Shown: piece by piece, positions 8,687-17,223 of the stretch
Position numbering within the stretch: the first letter of the stretch is position 1
Layout: each line of letters begins with the position of its first letter
Origin: Candidatus Sumerlaeia bacterium
GTDB taxonomy: Bacteria; Sumerlaeota; Sumerlaeia; SLMS01; JAHLLQ01
NCBI GenBank assembly: GCA_028284075.1
Contig: JANQSL010000039.1
Coordinates: forward strand, 1-46,776
Direction: 5' to 3'
Length of the DNA: 46,776 bases
The notes under the pieces: model-generated
What the model was told of the DNA's origin: nothing
What the model saw: the letters and a program-made list of their open reading frames with translations, nothing else
The model's database searches: none
Made by a program: the position numbers and the translations under genes

Positions 8687-9136
8687 ATGCTGCGCTTTCT
8701 TTACTGCTTCATGGCGCTGTCGGGGGCCACGTTTGTGGCGGGCTGCACGGGTGCTCAGGCAGGGGTTGGTCTGCCTCGAGCGGTGATCTATCACGACTAC
8801 ACGGTTCCACTTGGGGTGAATGTCGATCCTGAGCGGCCCTGGATGACGAACACGGATCCGAACCTGCCTGTGGCGAAGGCTTCGACCCACAGTGTGTCTC
8901 TTAATGTACCGGGTGTTCCTCCGCCTCTCGGCTATGCCGCACGGGCGTTGAGCGTTGGATGGGGAGAGATGGATTTGGATGAGTTCACTGACAAGGGGAA
9001 CCTCGAGCGCGTTGCATGGGCCGACGCGCGGCATGTATCCATTCTGGGTATCTACAACAAGCTCACAATCAATGCATACGGTCCGCCAGGGGTTGAGCCG
9101 AACCAGGGAGCGGTTCCCGAAGTGGCCGGTAATTGA
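8687..9136 (+). CDS. Divergent TRL-like lipoprotein (copy 2)
   Basis: A lipoprotein of about 149 residues, with signal peptide and lipobox VAGC. The mature sequence tracks the upstream TRL protein segment by segment: AVIYHDYTVPLGV for ILFTDQKAPLF, KASTHSVSLNV for KEGHASAHNV, SVGWGEMDLDEF for LVGWGDSGLKSA, RVAWADARHVSILGIYNKL for the D-Y and IYQKY part, and TINAYG for TIVYG. The GGIT motif is replaced by KGNLERV, so it is a diverged duplicate with a longer insertion after the first strand. I chose the ATG at 8687, with GGTGAG seven bases upstream, over the GTG at 8675 that would overlap the previous gene. Confidence 0.65.
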   Translation: MLRFLYCFMALSGATFVAGCTGAQAGVGLPRAVIYHDYTVPLGVNVDPERPWMTNTDPNLPVAKASTHSVSLNVPGVPPPLGYAARALSVGWGEMDLDEFTDKGNLERVAWADARHVSILGIYNKLTINAYGPPGVEPNQGAVPEVAGN

Positions 9137-9190
9137 GATAGCTTTGCCGCCGGTGAGGCACGCACGTTGTTTTCGGTTCCGGAGACAACG

Positions 9191-10213
9191 ATGAGTGATT
9201 TTGACGACACCGATGAGAGTACGGAAACCATCCATGCCCGGGATGAAGCGGCCGGCGTGCGGCTGGACACGTTTCTGGGACGGCGGCAGGACGTCTACAG
9301 TCGAACGTTTTTTCAGCAGCTCATCAAGGACGGCCGTGTTACGGTTAACGATGAGATGGCAAAACCCAGTCTGGTTCTGGAAGGGGGAGAGAGAATCGTC
9401 GTTCGGTTTCCTCCGGCGGAAAATCCGTGGCCTCATCCCCAGAACATACCGGTGGACGTTGTTCACGACGATCAGGACATCATCATCGTGAACAAGGCGG
9501 CGGGGATGATTGTGCATCCCGCGGCTGGAAATCCCGACGGAACGCTGGTCAACGCGTTGTTGTGGAAGTTTCCCGAGTTACCGGGCATCAACGGAGTCAA
9601 ACGCCCGGGAATCGTACACCGGCTCGATCGCGAAACGAGTGGGGTGATGGTTGTCGCGAAGAACGACCGCGCCATGAAATCGCTGGCGAATCAGATTCGT
9701 GTGCGGCAGATGTCCCGGTTGTACTGTGCCCTTGTGATTGGGGAACCGGACTGGGAGGAAACCACGATCGATGCTCCGATTGGACGTCATGAATCTTTTC
9801 GCATCAAGCGCTCAGTCGGCGGACAGGGTGCCAAAGACGCTGTCACACACTTGCGGATTCTTGCACGGCTGAACGGTTTTTCGCTGTTACGATGCGAGCT
9901 GGAAACCGGACGCACACATCAGATTCGTGTCCACTGCTCCCATGCAAACCTGCCTATTGCCGGAGACGAAACGTACGGCGGCACAGAGCACCGTGCGCTG
10001 GAGAAACTGCAGCATGCCGAATCACTGCCCCGGACAATGCTTCGCAACTTGAAGCGGCCTTTTCTCCATGCACGGACACTGCGTCTGCGTCATCCCGAGT
10101 CGGGGGAATGGACAACATTCAGCGCACCTTTGCCGCAGGAGTTGCGAGTCGTTCTGGATGCACTGAATGCTGAAATCGATTTTGAAGCGCTGTTGCGGAA
10201 CGAAATCGGATAA
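9191..10213 (+). CDS. rluD: RluA/RluD-family ribosomal large subunit pseudouridine synthase
   Basis: Isomerises uridine to pseudouridine in structured RNA, most likely 23S rRNA. An N-terminal S4 RNA-binding domain (GVRLDTFLGRRQDVYSRTFF through GRVTVNDEMAKPS) precedes the RluA catalytic domain. This has HRLDRETSGVMVVAKN with the catalytic Asp, the earlier IIIVNKAAGMIVHPA and the later ETGRTHQIRVHCSH motif. The layout fits RluD better than RluA or RluC, but paralogues are hard to separate by eye. A TTG start at 9167 is possible. The ATG at 9191 has a well-spaced GGAG and gives 340 residues. The gene converges on the minus-strand gene that ends 25 bases later. Confidence 0.88.
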   Translation: MSDFDDTDESTETIHARDEAAGVRLDTFLGRRQDVYSRTFFQQLIKDGRVTVNDEMAKPSLVLEGGERIVVRFPPAENPWPHPQNIPVDVVHDDQDIIIVNKAAGMIVHPAAGNPDGTLVNALLWKFPELPGINGVKRPGIVHRLDRETSGVMVVAKNDRAMKSLANQIRVRQMSRLYCALVIGEPDWEETTIDAPIGRHESFRIKRSVGGQGAKDAVTHLRILARLNGFSLLRCELETGRTHQIRVHCSHANLPIAGDETYGGTEHRALEKLQHAESLPRTMLRNLKRPFLHARTLRLRHPESGEWTTFSAPLPQELRVVLDALNAEIDFEALLRNEIG

Positions 10214-10238
10214 GAAGACCCGGACCGTAGTCTCCTGA

Positions 10239-11078
10239 TTACTTCGGAGCGTGTTCCGATCGTGCATCGGCGGGTTTTTGGAAGGCCTCGGCGGACGGAG
10301 CGGTGAACTGAAAATTGCTGAGTTCCACACGGCCGATTCGATCGCCATGGATGCCCTGTTCCCTGTTCCAGTTCCAAAACTGCCATGTCATGGGAACCGG
10401 TATGCCATCGATCGTTTCATAGTTCTCGTAAGTGATGGCGTGAGGGTCCTTCTCCGCTTCTGCGGTATCCTTGCCGAAAGTGACAATGTAGGCCATGGCC
10501 TCAAGAACGTGAGACTCTGAATCGGCGTAAAGAATGTACCAGTCGTCCGGTGCGTCGCCCACACCCTCATCGAAAGTGAGCCTGCCGGTTGCGTAGGTGT
10601 TGCCGTTCATTGTTTTCACACCTGTTTCAGCGACGGTCGCTCCACTGTCGTCGAGCTTGAAGGGAGCGGCGAGAAAGTACGGCCAGGTCAGTGCATGGAA
10701 ACGTGCGCGGGGGAACTCCGCATCTTCGGGAGACACCCATGCCATGTTTCCGTCATAGACCACCGTATCACCACTGCTTTTCTCAATGCGGGTCAGGCTG
10801 GCATGAGGTGCCATTGTCATTGTGCCGTCGAGTATGACGTTGCCTCCAAACTCGATTACCACATTCGCTTTGACACCAGGCTGGGCATACCAGCCGGCTT
10901 TGTTGTGGGCGCTTTCAATTCCCTTCAGAAGACTCGAAGATGATGCTGAAGCCGGCTTGCTCGCAGCAGCTCTGCTCGCGGGCTTCGAGGCGGGTTTTGA
11001 TGTTTGTGCCGATACTGATGAAAGAAAGCCTGCGGCCAGGACTGTTGTGATCAGACGAATAGCGTTGCTCTTGAACAT
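10239..11078 (-). CDS. Exported LolA-like protein (DUF6503-like)
   Basis: A 279-residue exported protein with an N-terminal signal peptide ending at VSAQ, followed by a Lys-Pro-Ala-Ser low-complexity spacer (about residues 26-48). The rest is a beta-rich domain with the flow of LolA-like lipoprotein carriers: DGTMTMAPHASLTRIEKSSG, DTVVYDGNMAWV, FLAAPFKLDDSG, then a GDAPDDWYILYAD segment and YETIDGIPVPMTWQFWNW near the C-terminus. The segment with Gly-Asp-x-Pro-Asp-Asp and the ID-G-I-P-V-P motif resembles the DUF6503 group. It may bind a lipophilic ligand in the periplasm. Family placement is from memory of motifs. No lipobox cysteine is present. Confidence 0.5.
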   Translation of the reverse strand: MFKSNAIRLITTVLAAGFLSSVSAQTSKPASKPASRAAASKPASASSSSLLKGIESAHNKAGWYAQPGVKANVVIEFGGNVILDGTMTMAPHASLTRIEKSSGDTVVYDGNMAWVSPEDAEFPRARFHALTWPYFLAAPFKLDDSGATVAETGVKTMNGNTYATGRLTFDEGVGDAPDDWYILYADSESHVLEAMAYIVTFGKDTAEAEKDPHAITYENYETIDGIPVPMTWQFWNWNREQGIHGDRIGRVELSNFQFTAPSAEAFQKPADARSEHAPK

Positions 11079-11147
11079 AAGAATGCTCCTCAGAATACGA
11101 TGAGCCGGAGTTTGTAAGCCGCACGCGACCCGGAACGTGGTGAAATC

Positions 11148-12164
11148 CTACCCGGCCGCGCGATTTTTTCCCGTTGCGGGTTCTCCCGGCCAGCCGGACC
11201 CGATCCGTGAATCAAGATCTCGATAGTGCAGGCGGATTTCCGCTTCGATCCGACGGGTCTTGGCGGCGATATCGTCAGGACCGCCGCCGGTTGCGTTGAG
11301 TCCGCTGAGAACCGTTGCCATCAGCGTTGCACGAAGCGGGTTGCGATAACGCTGCATCCCGACAACGAAACCGGCGGCAAAGCAATCTCCGCACCCGGTT
11401 GTGTCGACAACCTGATCGAGTGGAAGTGCGGGAACGTGGAGTGTATGGATCTCGCGATCGCCTGTCAGTCGATGGGCGATGGTGGCTCCACGTTCACCCC
11501 CGGTTACAATGGCTGCGCGCAGCCCCTCCACGGAAAGAAGCTCAATGGCGGCATCACGAAACTCATCCTGTGATTCCGGCCGGGCGCCGAGAATCGCTTC
11601 GACCTCCCACTCGTTTGCCTGAACGGTATCGACGAGAGAAAACCATTCCTTCCAGTTGGGTAGTTTCGCGGGTGCAAGATAGCCCGAGCTGTCGATTTCC
11701 TTGCCGAGATTGTGCATGTCGAGGTGAATGTGTCCACGCGCGGCTTCACGGAACTCGCGAAGAAGTTCGAGACTGATCTCGCGGCCGCTTACCGGGTTCA
11801 GCAGAATGGATTCACAATCCCTGACCGGTTCCAGAATTTTCGCCGTAAGGGGCTCGGTATTCAGTGTCATGCATTCCTGACGGTCTCCTTTGCCACCATA
11901 ACGAATGACGTTTTCATCCGTGCCGCCCGGACTGGTGTGTACACAGGTCGCGGGAACATGACCCGACAGACCGAAATAGCGCTGCGTGACAAAGGCCAGA
12001 TGCTTTTCGCCAATACGGCAGACGGGCACGATTTTGTCGGTGCCACGAGTCAGTGCGGCGAGGGCAACAACGTTGTAAAGAATTCCTCCAAAAGATTCCA
12101 CCGTTTCGCCGGAAGCGGTGTGAATCTCATCGCGCATAACGGTGCCAATGACTGTAAAACGCAC
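11148..12164 (-). CDS. PfkB-family carbohydrate/nucleoside kinase
   Basis: Cytoplasmic sugar kinase of the ribokinase (PfkB) family, 338 residues. The N-terminal segment GTVMRDEI and the substrate-loop Gly-Gly in SFGGILYNVVALAAL fit the first family signature. The second signature DTTGCGDCFAAGFVVG, with the catalytic Asp in GCGD, lies near residues 264-279, preceded by the nucleotide-binding VTGGERGA. The exact sugar cannot be told. It lies 120 bases downstream of the carbonic anhydrase gene and 69 bases upstream of the LolA-like gene, all on the minus strand, but no shared pathway is obvious. Confidence 0.85.
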   Translation of the reverse strand: MRFTVIGTVMRDEIHTASGETVESFGGILYNVVALAALTRGTDKIVPVCRIGEKHLAFVTQRYFGLSGHVPATCVHTSPGGTDENVIRYGGKGDRQECMTLNTEPLTAKILEPVRDCESILLNPVSGREISLELLREFREAARGHIHLDMHNLGKEIDSSGYLAPAKLPNWKEWFSLVDTVQANEWEVEAILGARPESQDEFRDAAIELLSVEGLRAAIVTGGERGATIAHRLTGDREIHTLHVPALPLDQVVDTTGCGDCFAAGFVVGMQRYRNPLRATLMATVLSGLNATGGGPDDIAAKTRRIEAEIRLHYRDLDSRIGSGWPGEPATGKNRAAG

Positions 12165-12283
12165 GGTGAATATGTTCCTTCAAGGCAATTCAGATGAAAG
12201 AGTTAATGAAAGGGACGATTTGCGCAACGGGATTTCCTCGGATGGTGGAGACCGCTTTGAAGACAGTGGTGATTGTAGTCAGC

Positions 12284-12964
12284 TCATTCCTTGAATGTTA
12301 CATGACCTGTACCAATGTCGTAAACGCCACCAACAAGTTGAAGAGTCCCGGCATCGACCGCGTCAGCAAAGGCGGGAGTTTCAAGGATCTCGGATAGCTG
12401 GTGCTCGACGTTTGCCGCAACGGCGTCCGGCATGGAAGAAGATTCTGCTCTCTCATGGTCAATGCCGTCGGCGATTTCAACCAGCAGGTTGTGCAGTGAG
12501 GAGGGAAATGCGGGATTGTCGCGATCGACTGAGAGAGCTCCTTTGACGGCACCGCACCCGGAATGTCCCAGCACAACCAGAAGAGGGGTTTCCAGAGCCA
12601 GCAGCGAGTATTCAGCGCTGCCGAGAATCTCCTCACTGGCAACGTTGCCGGCAACGCGGAGGACAAAGATTTCACCAGGACCGGCGTCGAAAACACGCTC
12701 CACGGGAACCCGGCTGTCGGCGCAGCCAATGACAATGGCGTAGGGATTCTGTCCCGCAAGGTGAGGCGGAAAATCCTCGGCAAGCATGCCGTGCACACGG
12801 GTCTCACCGGATACATAGCGGGCGTTGCCGTCTTTCAGCCGCTCAAGAGCTTCCTTGCCGGATACGGATGGAAGGGGAACCACGGCCGGTGATTGGGAAG
12901 ACGTGCGGGTGCATGACACCGCAAAGACCATGGCAAGGAAGAGGAAGGAAATACGCAAACTCAT
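12284..12964 (-). CDS. Beta-class carbonic anhydrase, predicted lipoprotein/exported
   Basis: Interconverts CO2 and bicarbonate. The 226 residues include the beta-class zinc ligands: Cys and Asp in CADSRVPVE, then His and Cys in HSGCGAVKGAL. It also has the usual upstream GNARYVSGE segment and the closing LVGGVYDIGTGHV. The protein starts with a hydrophobic signal (FLFLAMVFAVSC) whose Cys could be lipidated, although Ala at -3 is not ideal. The enzyme is therefore probably periplasmic. A longer frame would begin at 13021, but the ATG at 12964 with GGAG eight bases upstream directly precedes the signal peptide and is preferred. Confidence 0.88.
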   Translation of the reverse strand: MSLRISFLFLAMVFAVSCTRTSSQSPAVVPLPSVSGKEALERLKDGNARYVSGETRVHGMLAEDFPPHLAGQNPYAIVIGCADSRVPVERVFDAGPGEIFVLRVAGNVASEEILGSAEYSLLALETPLLVVLGHSGCGAVKGALSVDRDNPAFPSSLHNLLVEIADGIDHERAESSSMPDAVAANVEHQLSEILETPAFADAVDAGTLQLVGGVYDIGTGHVTFKE

Positions 12965-13091
12965 GTCTGGGCTCCATGTGGATTTGGGGCGGCGATTGGC
13001 AAAACTCTCGCCAGGATTCATTATTATTCATCAAAGACCATGAAAGCCTTGGCAAGTTCAACCGCTAGATCCCAATGAGTGGAATTCGCTT

Positions 13092-16000
13092 TCAATAGGC
13101 GAAGATGTCACCCCTGGAATCACCGTCACCGCGTGTGCGAATGCGAACCCTGACAGCGGCCGGACCCTCGGTTCCGGATGCGAGCCGCGCGCTCGATGAA
13201 ATTCGGTTTCTGTCCGGGTTGAGCTCCATTGGGCTTCGGTGTGCCGCGACCTCGGCTCCATTTACCTCAAGAGCGATCTCTGCAACCTGCACCGACCCGA
13301 CGCCCTCCGTGTAAATCAGTTCGAAGCGGAAGAACTCCTGGGAAGTTTTCCAGTCGTCCATCGGAAACCGAAGGTCCGTGAACTCCGTGGAAAGCAGTCT
13401 GGAATCCCAGCTTCCCACAAACTTCCGCTGACGTTCTTTCTCACGGACCTCCACCACGATGACGTTTTCTTCACCCGGACCGACGGGGACGTCGCGTACC
13501 TCCCCGCCCCATCGGCGATCAAAGGAGTTGAATCGTGCGGTGCACCAACCCCGGGGCACGTTTCGGTATTCGATCGTGTTTTCAGTCATCTCGATCAGGT
13601 ATCCCCCTGTGCCTCCCGCCTGATGACTGCTGTTGTAGTGCCAGTCGAGTTGCACGTTGCCCCGGGCGAACTCCTGACCCTCCGGAAACAAAGAAACCAC
13701 GGTAACATCCACCAGTTCCACATCGATGTTCCGAAGCGCCGGGTTTTCATTCGATGAAACATCGAACGTTCCAATTTGTCCCGCGAGACCGTGATTCGAT
13801 TTGAAACCATATTGAACCCGGCCCGCCCGGACTTGCGTGCGATACCGGCCCGTCTCCGCCGGTTCCAGCGCAGCTCTGCGCATATAGCCGCCATGGGTGT
13901 AACTGATTTCCAGTCCCGGCTCGCCATTCCAGGTTGCTGCATTAACCGTCACGGTTCCCTCCATCCTGACCAAGGGGGCGACACTGACAGTGACGGTCTT
14001 TGACTGATCCGAGTTTTCAATGCTGAAACGATGTGGAGAAGCCTCGTCGATGGAACCGTCTCCCCGCCAGACGAAAATCTGCCAGTCTCCCGCACGCAAC
14101 TCCCCGATCAGTGTCTCCCCTTTCGCGTCAGGCGTCAGAGTTCCATTGAGGATTATCGCTGAACCGTATTCCCCAACAACCTGGTACTCAAAACCGGCTT
14201 GAACAACCGGTTCCCTGAACTCGTTAATCAAAACAACACTCACAGGAACTCCAAGTGCCATTTGAATGATAACAGGGTCCGGCACACGGCCCGTTTCGAC
14301 GGTGATATGCGTACTGCCGATGACCTCCTCGAACGCCGCGGCGACGTTCCATTCTCCGACGGGGACGCCCTCGAAGCGAAAGGCACCGTTTTCATCTGTA
14401 TTCGTCGACATCGCGGCCAACGACATCGTCTCAGCATTTTGCGCGCTGTATCCGCTCGGAAGCAAACCCACCGTCGCTTCGGCAATTCCCTGTCCTGTCT
14501 CCTGATTCACAACTCTGCCGACAAGAGCGGTATTGCCCGACAGTTCCACCGTCACCTCAGGCGTCTGTTCTCCGCGAAACACATTGAACTCTTCGCGTCC
14601 GGCGCGGCCCGTCAGCTGACCGGAACCATCAGTCTCCCGCACCTCCACAATATGACGCGCCTCGTACAACGGAGTCGTCAGAGTTTTCCCGTCCGGTGAG
14701 GAAACATTGGTCCATCGATGGTTGTGGAAATCCGGATGGAGCGGTGAAGTTGAACCGTGACTCATCCATCCGAGAACGCGATACTCATAGTCAGGCACCG
14801 CAATGCCGTTCGAAACGACACGAAGCGGTACCGCATATCGACGTTCGAGCATGAAGTTGACGGGACTGTCCTCAGGTCCATTGACATCCTTCCATTCGGG
14901 CTCATAGTCGGGATGCTGCGCACTGATCCGCGAGAGCCCGTCCTGACCCGACAGGCCTCCCAACAGATAGTATCCGTCACTGTCGGTTTTGCTTCCTGAT
15001 CCGGTGCGGCTTGAATTGCCAAACCGGATCATGGTGACAATGGAAGCCCCTTCGACGGGCTCTCCCTCCATGTCGGTTACGACTCCCTCGATGAAGAGCC
15101 CCATTGAAAGTTCAATGACAATGCCATCCTTTCCTCCGCCCTCGGCGACCTCAATTGCAACGGGATCCGATCTCCTTAGCATGGATCCGGGAGGCGGTTC
15201 CGCGGCAATATAAACCCGGCCATCGAATCGTCCGCGGACCTCGAAGCCTCCATCGGCTTTTGTTTGAAAGGTGCGGCCGCTGTAGAAACCGCTTTTGTCA
15301 AGCGGCTGCGTACTGACATAGACCTTTGCGTTTTCCACCGGTTCTGAATCCGCGACAACACGCCCCCGCACAAAGGCGTGTTGTTCGATAACGATTGTCA
15401 CGGGATCCACGGCGCCGGAGGCGGGAATGGACACAACGGTTTCGCCACTGCCAGTTTCGGAATGAGCCGACAGTCGAAGCCTGACTCCGGGAACAACGTC
15501 ACACTGGAATCGGCCGTTTCCATCCGCCTGTCCGTGCTCCCAACCGAAGCCAGAGGACGGGCCACGCTGTTCCGCGCGAATTGAAATGCGAGCATCAGGG
15601 ACGGGTGTCACACCGTCTCCCATCACAACTGTTCCTTCAAGAACTGTTGCGCGCTGCAGCGCAATGTCTCTGGTTACAACCGTGCTGTTAACCGGAAGGG
15701 AAATGCTCAGGCTGCTGCCAAGCGGTTTGTCCGCAAGAACCCAGCCTTCCTGTGGATTTACCATGACAGTGAGAGAGGAATCGTCTTTTCCAGGATAGAA
15801 CTTCAGCCGGTATTTTCCATCCCGTCCCGTTTCCATCTGCGACGAGAGTGCGTCGTGAAACAGCTGTTTTCCCCGCGTGATGGAACCCGCCCCGAGAACG
15901 ACGCCTTCAACAGGTTCACTCGTTTCCTGATTGTAAACACGGCCTGATACAGTAACAGGTTCAGGAACTCGAAGGCTGACAAACTCGGTCTGTCCCGGTT

Positions 16001-17027
16001 TCAGCGAGAGTTTCTCTTCGACCATGATACGGCCTGGCGAGTACAGTGCCACTGTTGCCGGAGTGGCCGGAAGGTCACGAACGGCAAAGCGCCCGTTGTT
16101 ATCTGTTCGCTCGATTCCCCGGGCGAAGTAGCCGAGCACCTCATCGTTCGCAGCCTCCGGCAAAGCGAGGCTCCATTGGACACGCTGTCCTGTCAGTGGC
16201 GTTCCATCGTGAAGAATCACTTCACCTTCGATGCCGGACTCGCCGGGCTTGAGGACGATTTCAACGTTTGTATCGCCAATGACCGCCTCGCCTGAAACGC
16301 CTTGCTGATAGCCGTCAGCCCTGGCGGGAAGGCGGAACACGGTGTCGGCTGGCAGGCCTTCGACTTGAAATGCGCCTGCCGCGTCCGTTGTTGCTTCCGC
16401 CCCCGCGATCCACTTTCGATCACCGTTTGCCTTTACACCAAAAATACCGGGAGAGCCCACGCTGGCTCCTTCAACAGGATATCCGCCGGAATCGATCACG
16501 CGCCCCGCGATTAATCCTCCCGCGGGCAGCTCGAAATCCTGCCGGATCGAGTCATTGTGGATTTCTCCGATGCCAACGTGGCTGGAAACTCTCGCAAATC
16601 CCTTTTTCCAGACTCGTGCCTGTAGAAAGTGATCAGACTCGTTTGGCTCAATTGACAACTCGTAGTGGCCATCGGGGCTGGTCAGCACACTGATTAACTC
16701 GACCGGCTGTTCTCCCAAGGCGCTCCGGTGAATCGAGACACGTGCTTTGGCAACGGCCTCACCGGTTTCAAGAGCAGTCACACGGCCGGTCATGCGGATA
16801 CCCGCCGGTCTTGAAGCGGGAGCGCCGGTCCGCGGGGGTCCGGCTGTGACCGGCTTTGTGAGAAAGGCAGTGTTGGGTGTCGGGCTTGATACGGGCGGCG
16901 GGTCTTCGATGGACGATGGGACATCAGGACCTGGCGGCGGCGCGAGCCGGGGCCGGCTCAGGACGGCAAGAACAAGAACGAAAGCCGCCAGTGCGCCGAA
17001 GGCCGCTAGAACCAGTGATCTTCTCAT
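13092..17027 (-). CDS. Very large envelope protein built of carboxypeptidase-regulatory-like beta domains
   Basis: A 1,311-residue protein with an N-terminal hydrophobic segment (about residues 5-24, LVLAAFGALAAFVLVLAVL) that acts as an uncleaved anchor or signal peptide, a Pro-rich spacer, and at least eight Gly-x-Val repeats typical of the carboxypeptidase-regulatory-like fold. Examples are MTGRVTALETGEAVAKARV, IAGRVIDSGGYPVEGASV, VSGRVYNQETSEPVEGVVL, VRGRVVADSEPVENAKV, IEGVVTDMEGEPVEGASIV and LVGRVVNQETGQGIAEATV. Such domains are non-catalytic, extracellular and often involved in adhesion or carbohydrate contact. No peptidase or sorting motif is visible at the C-terminus. The ATG at 17027 has AGGAGGAG five bases upstream. 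The frame stays open further but would run into cysC. It is divergent from cysC. Confidence 0.8.
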   Translation of the reverse strand: MRRSLVLAAFGALAAFVLVLAVLSRPRLAPPPGPDVPSSIEDPPPVSSPTPNTAFLTKPVTAGPPRTGAPASRPAGIRMTGRVTALETGEAVAKARVSIHRSALGEQPVELISVLTSPDGHYELSIEPNESDHFLQARVWKKGFARVSSHVGIGEIHNDSIRQDFELPAGGLIAGRVIDSGGYPVEGASVGSPGIFGVKANGDRKWIAGAEATTDAAGAFQVEGLPADTVFRLPARADGYQQGVSGEAVIGDTNVEIVLKPGESGIEGEVILHDGTPLTGQRVQWSLALPEAANDEVLGYFARGIERTDNNGRFAVRDLPATPATVALYSPGRIMVEEKLSLKPGQTEFVSLRVPEPVTVSGRVYNQETSEPVEGVVLGAGSITRGKQLFHDALSSQMETGRDGKYRLKFYPGKDDSSLTVMVNPQEGWVLADKPLGSSLSISLPVNSTVVTRDIALQRATVLEGTVVMGDGVTPVPDARISIRAEQRGPSSGFGWEHGQADGNGRFQCDVVPGVRLRLSAHSETGSGETVVSIPASGAVDPVTIVIEQHAFVRGRVVADSEPVENAKVYVSTQPLDKSGFYSGRTFQTKADGGFEVRGRFDGRVYIAAEPPPGSMLRRSDPVAIEVAEGGGKDGIVIELSMGLFIEGVVTDMEGEPVEGASIVTMIRFGNSSRTGSGSKTDSDGYYLLGGLSGQDGLSRISAQHPDYEPEWKDVNGPEDSPVNFMLERRYAVPLRVVSNGIAVPDYEYRVLGWMSHGSTSPLHPDFHNHRWTNVSSPDGKTLTTPLYEARHIVEVRETDGSGQLTGRAGREEFNVFRGEQTPEVTVELSGNTALVGRVVNQETGQGIAEATVGLLPSGYSAQNAETMSLAAMSTNTDENGAFRFEGVPVGEWNVAAAFEEVIGSTHITVETGRVPDPVIIQMALGVPVSVVLINEFREPVVQAGFEYQVVGEYGSAIILNGTLTPDAKGETLIGELRAGDWQIFVWRGDGSIDEASPHRFSIENSDQSKTVTVSVAPLVRMEGTVTVNAATWNGEPGLEISYTHGGYMRRAALEPAETGRYRTQVRAGRVQYGFKSNHGLAGQIGTFDVSSNENPALRNIDVELVDVTVVSLFPEGQEFARGNVQLDWHYNSSHQAGGTGGYLIEMTENTIEYRNVPRGWCTARFNSFDRRWGGEVRDVPVGPGEENVIVVEVREKERQRKFVGSWDSRLLSTEFTDLRFPMDDWKTSQEFFRFELIYTEGVGSVQVAEIALEVNGAEVAAHRSPMELNPDRNRISSSARLASGTEGPAAVRVRIRTRGDGDSRGDIFAY

Positions 17028-17051
17028 GGCAGCTCCTCCTGCGGGTTTGAT

Positions 17052-17080
17052 CTCAGATGAGGCTGTCCCGGTGTGGTCAA
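17052..17080 (-). promoter_or_regulatory. Candidate sigma-70 promoter of the giant repeat protein gene
   Basis: On the minus strand TTGACC (17080-17075) is separated by 17 bases from TCTGAG (17057-17052), about 25 bases before the start codon. The -35 matches consensus at five of six positions, while the -10 matches only three. This is read by eye and is weak evidence. Confidence 0.3.
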
Positions 17081-17100
17081 TCAGGGTTGAGATGGATGAC

Positions 17101-17129
17101 TTGTCATTCTCCCACCAAAATGGTAGGAA
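17101..17129 (+). promoter_or_regulatory. Candidate promoter with an embedded inverted repeat upstream of cysC
   Basis: TTGTCA (17101-17106) lies 17 bases before TAGGAA (17124-17129), about 95 bases ahead of cysC. Between and overlapping them is the near-perfect inverted repeat CCCACCA-AAA-TGGTAGG (17111-17127), with six of seven arm bases paired. A repressor bound there would cover the -10 box. The -10 is poor and the regulator is unknown. Confidence 0.35.
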
Positions 17130-17223
17130 TTTTGCCTTCACCACACCGGTAGGCGTTGACGCGGCGGGTCCGCGCCATCTCCATACCGCCCACTTTTGAG
17201 GCCTTTGCGGAGTTTTTCCTGCG

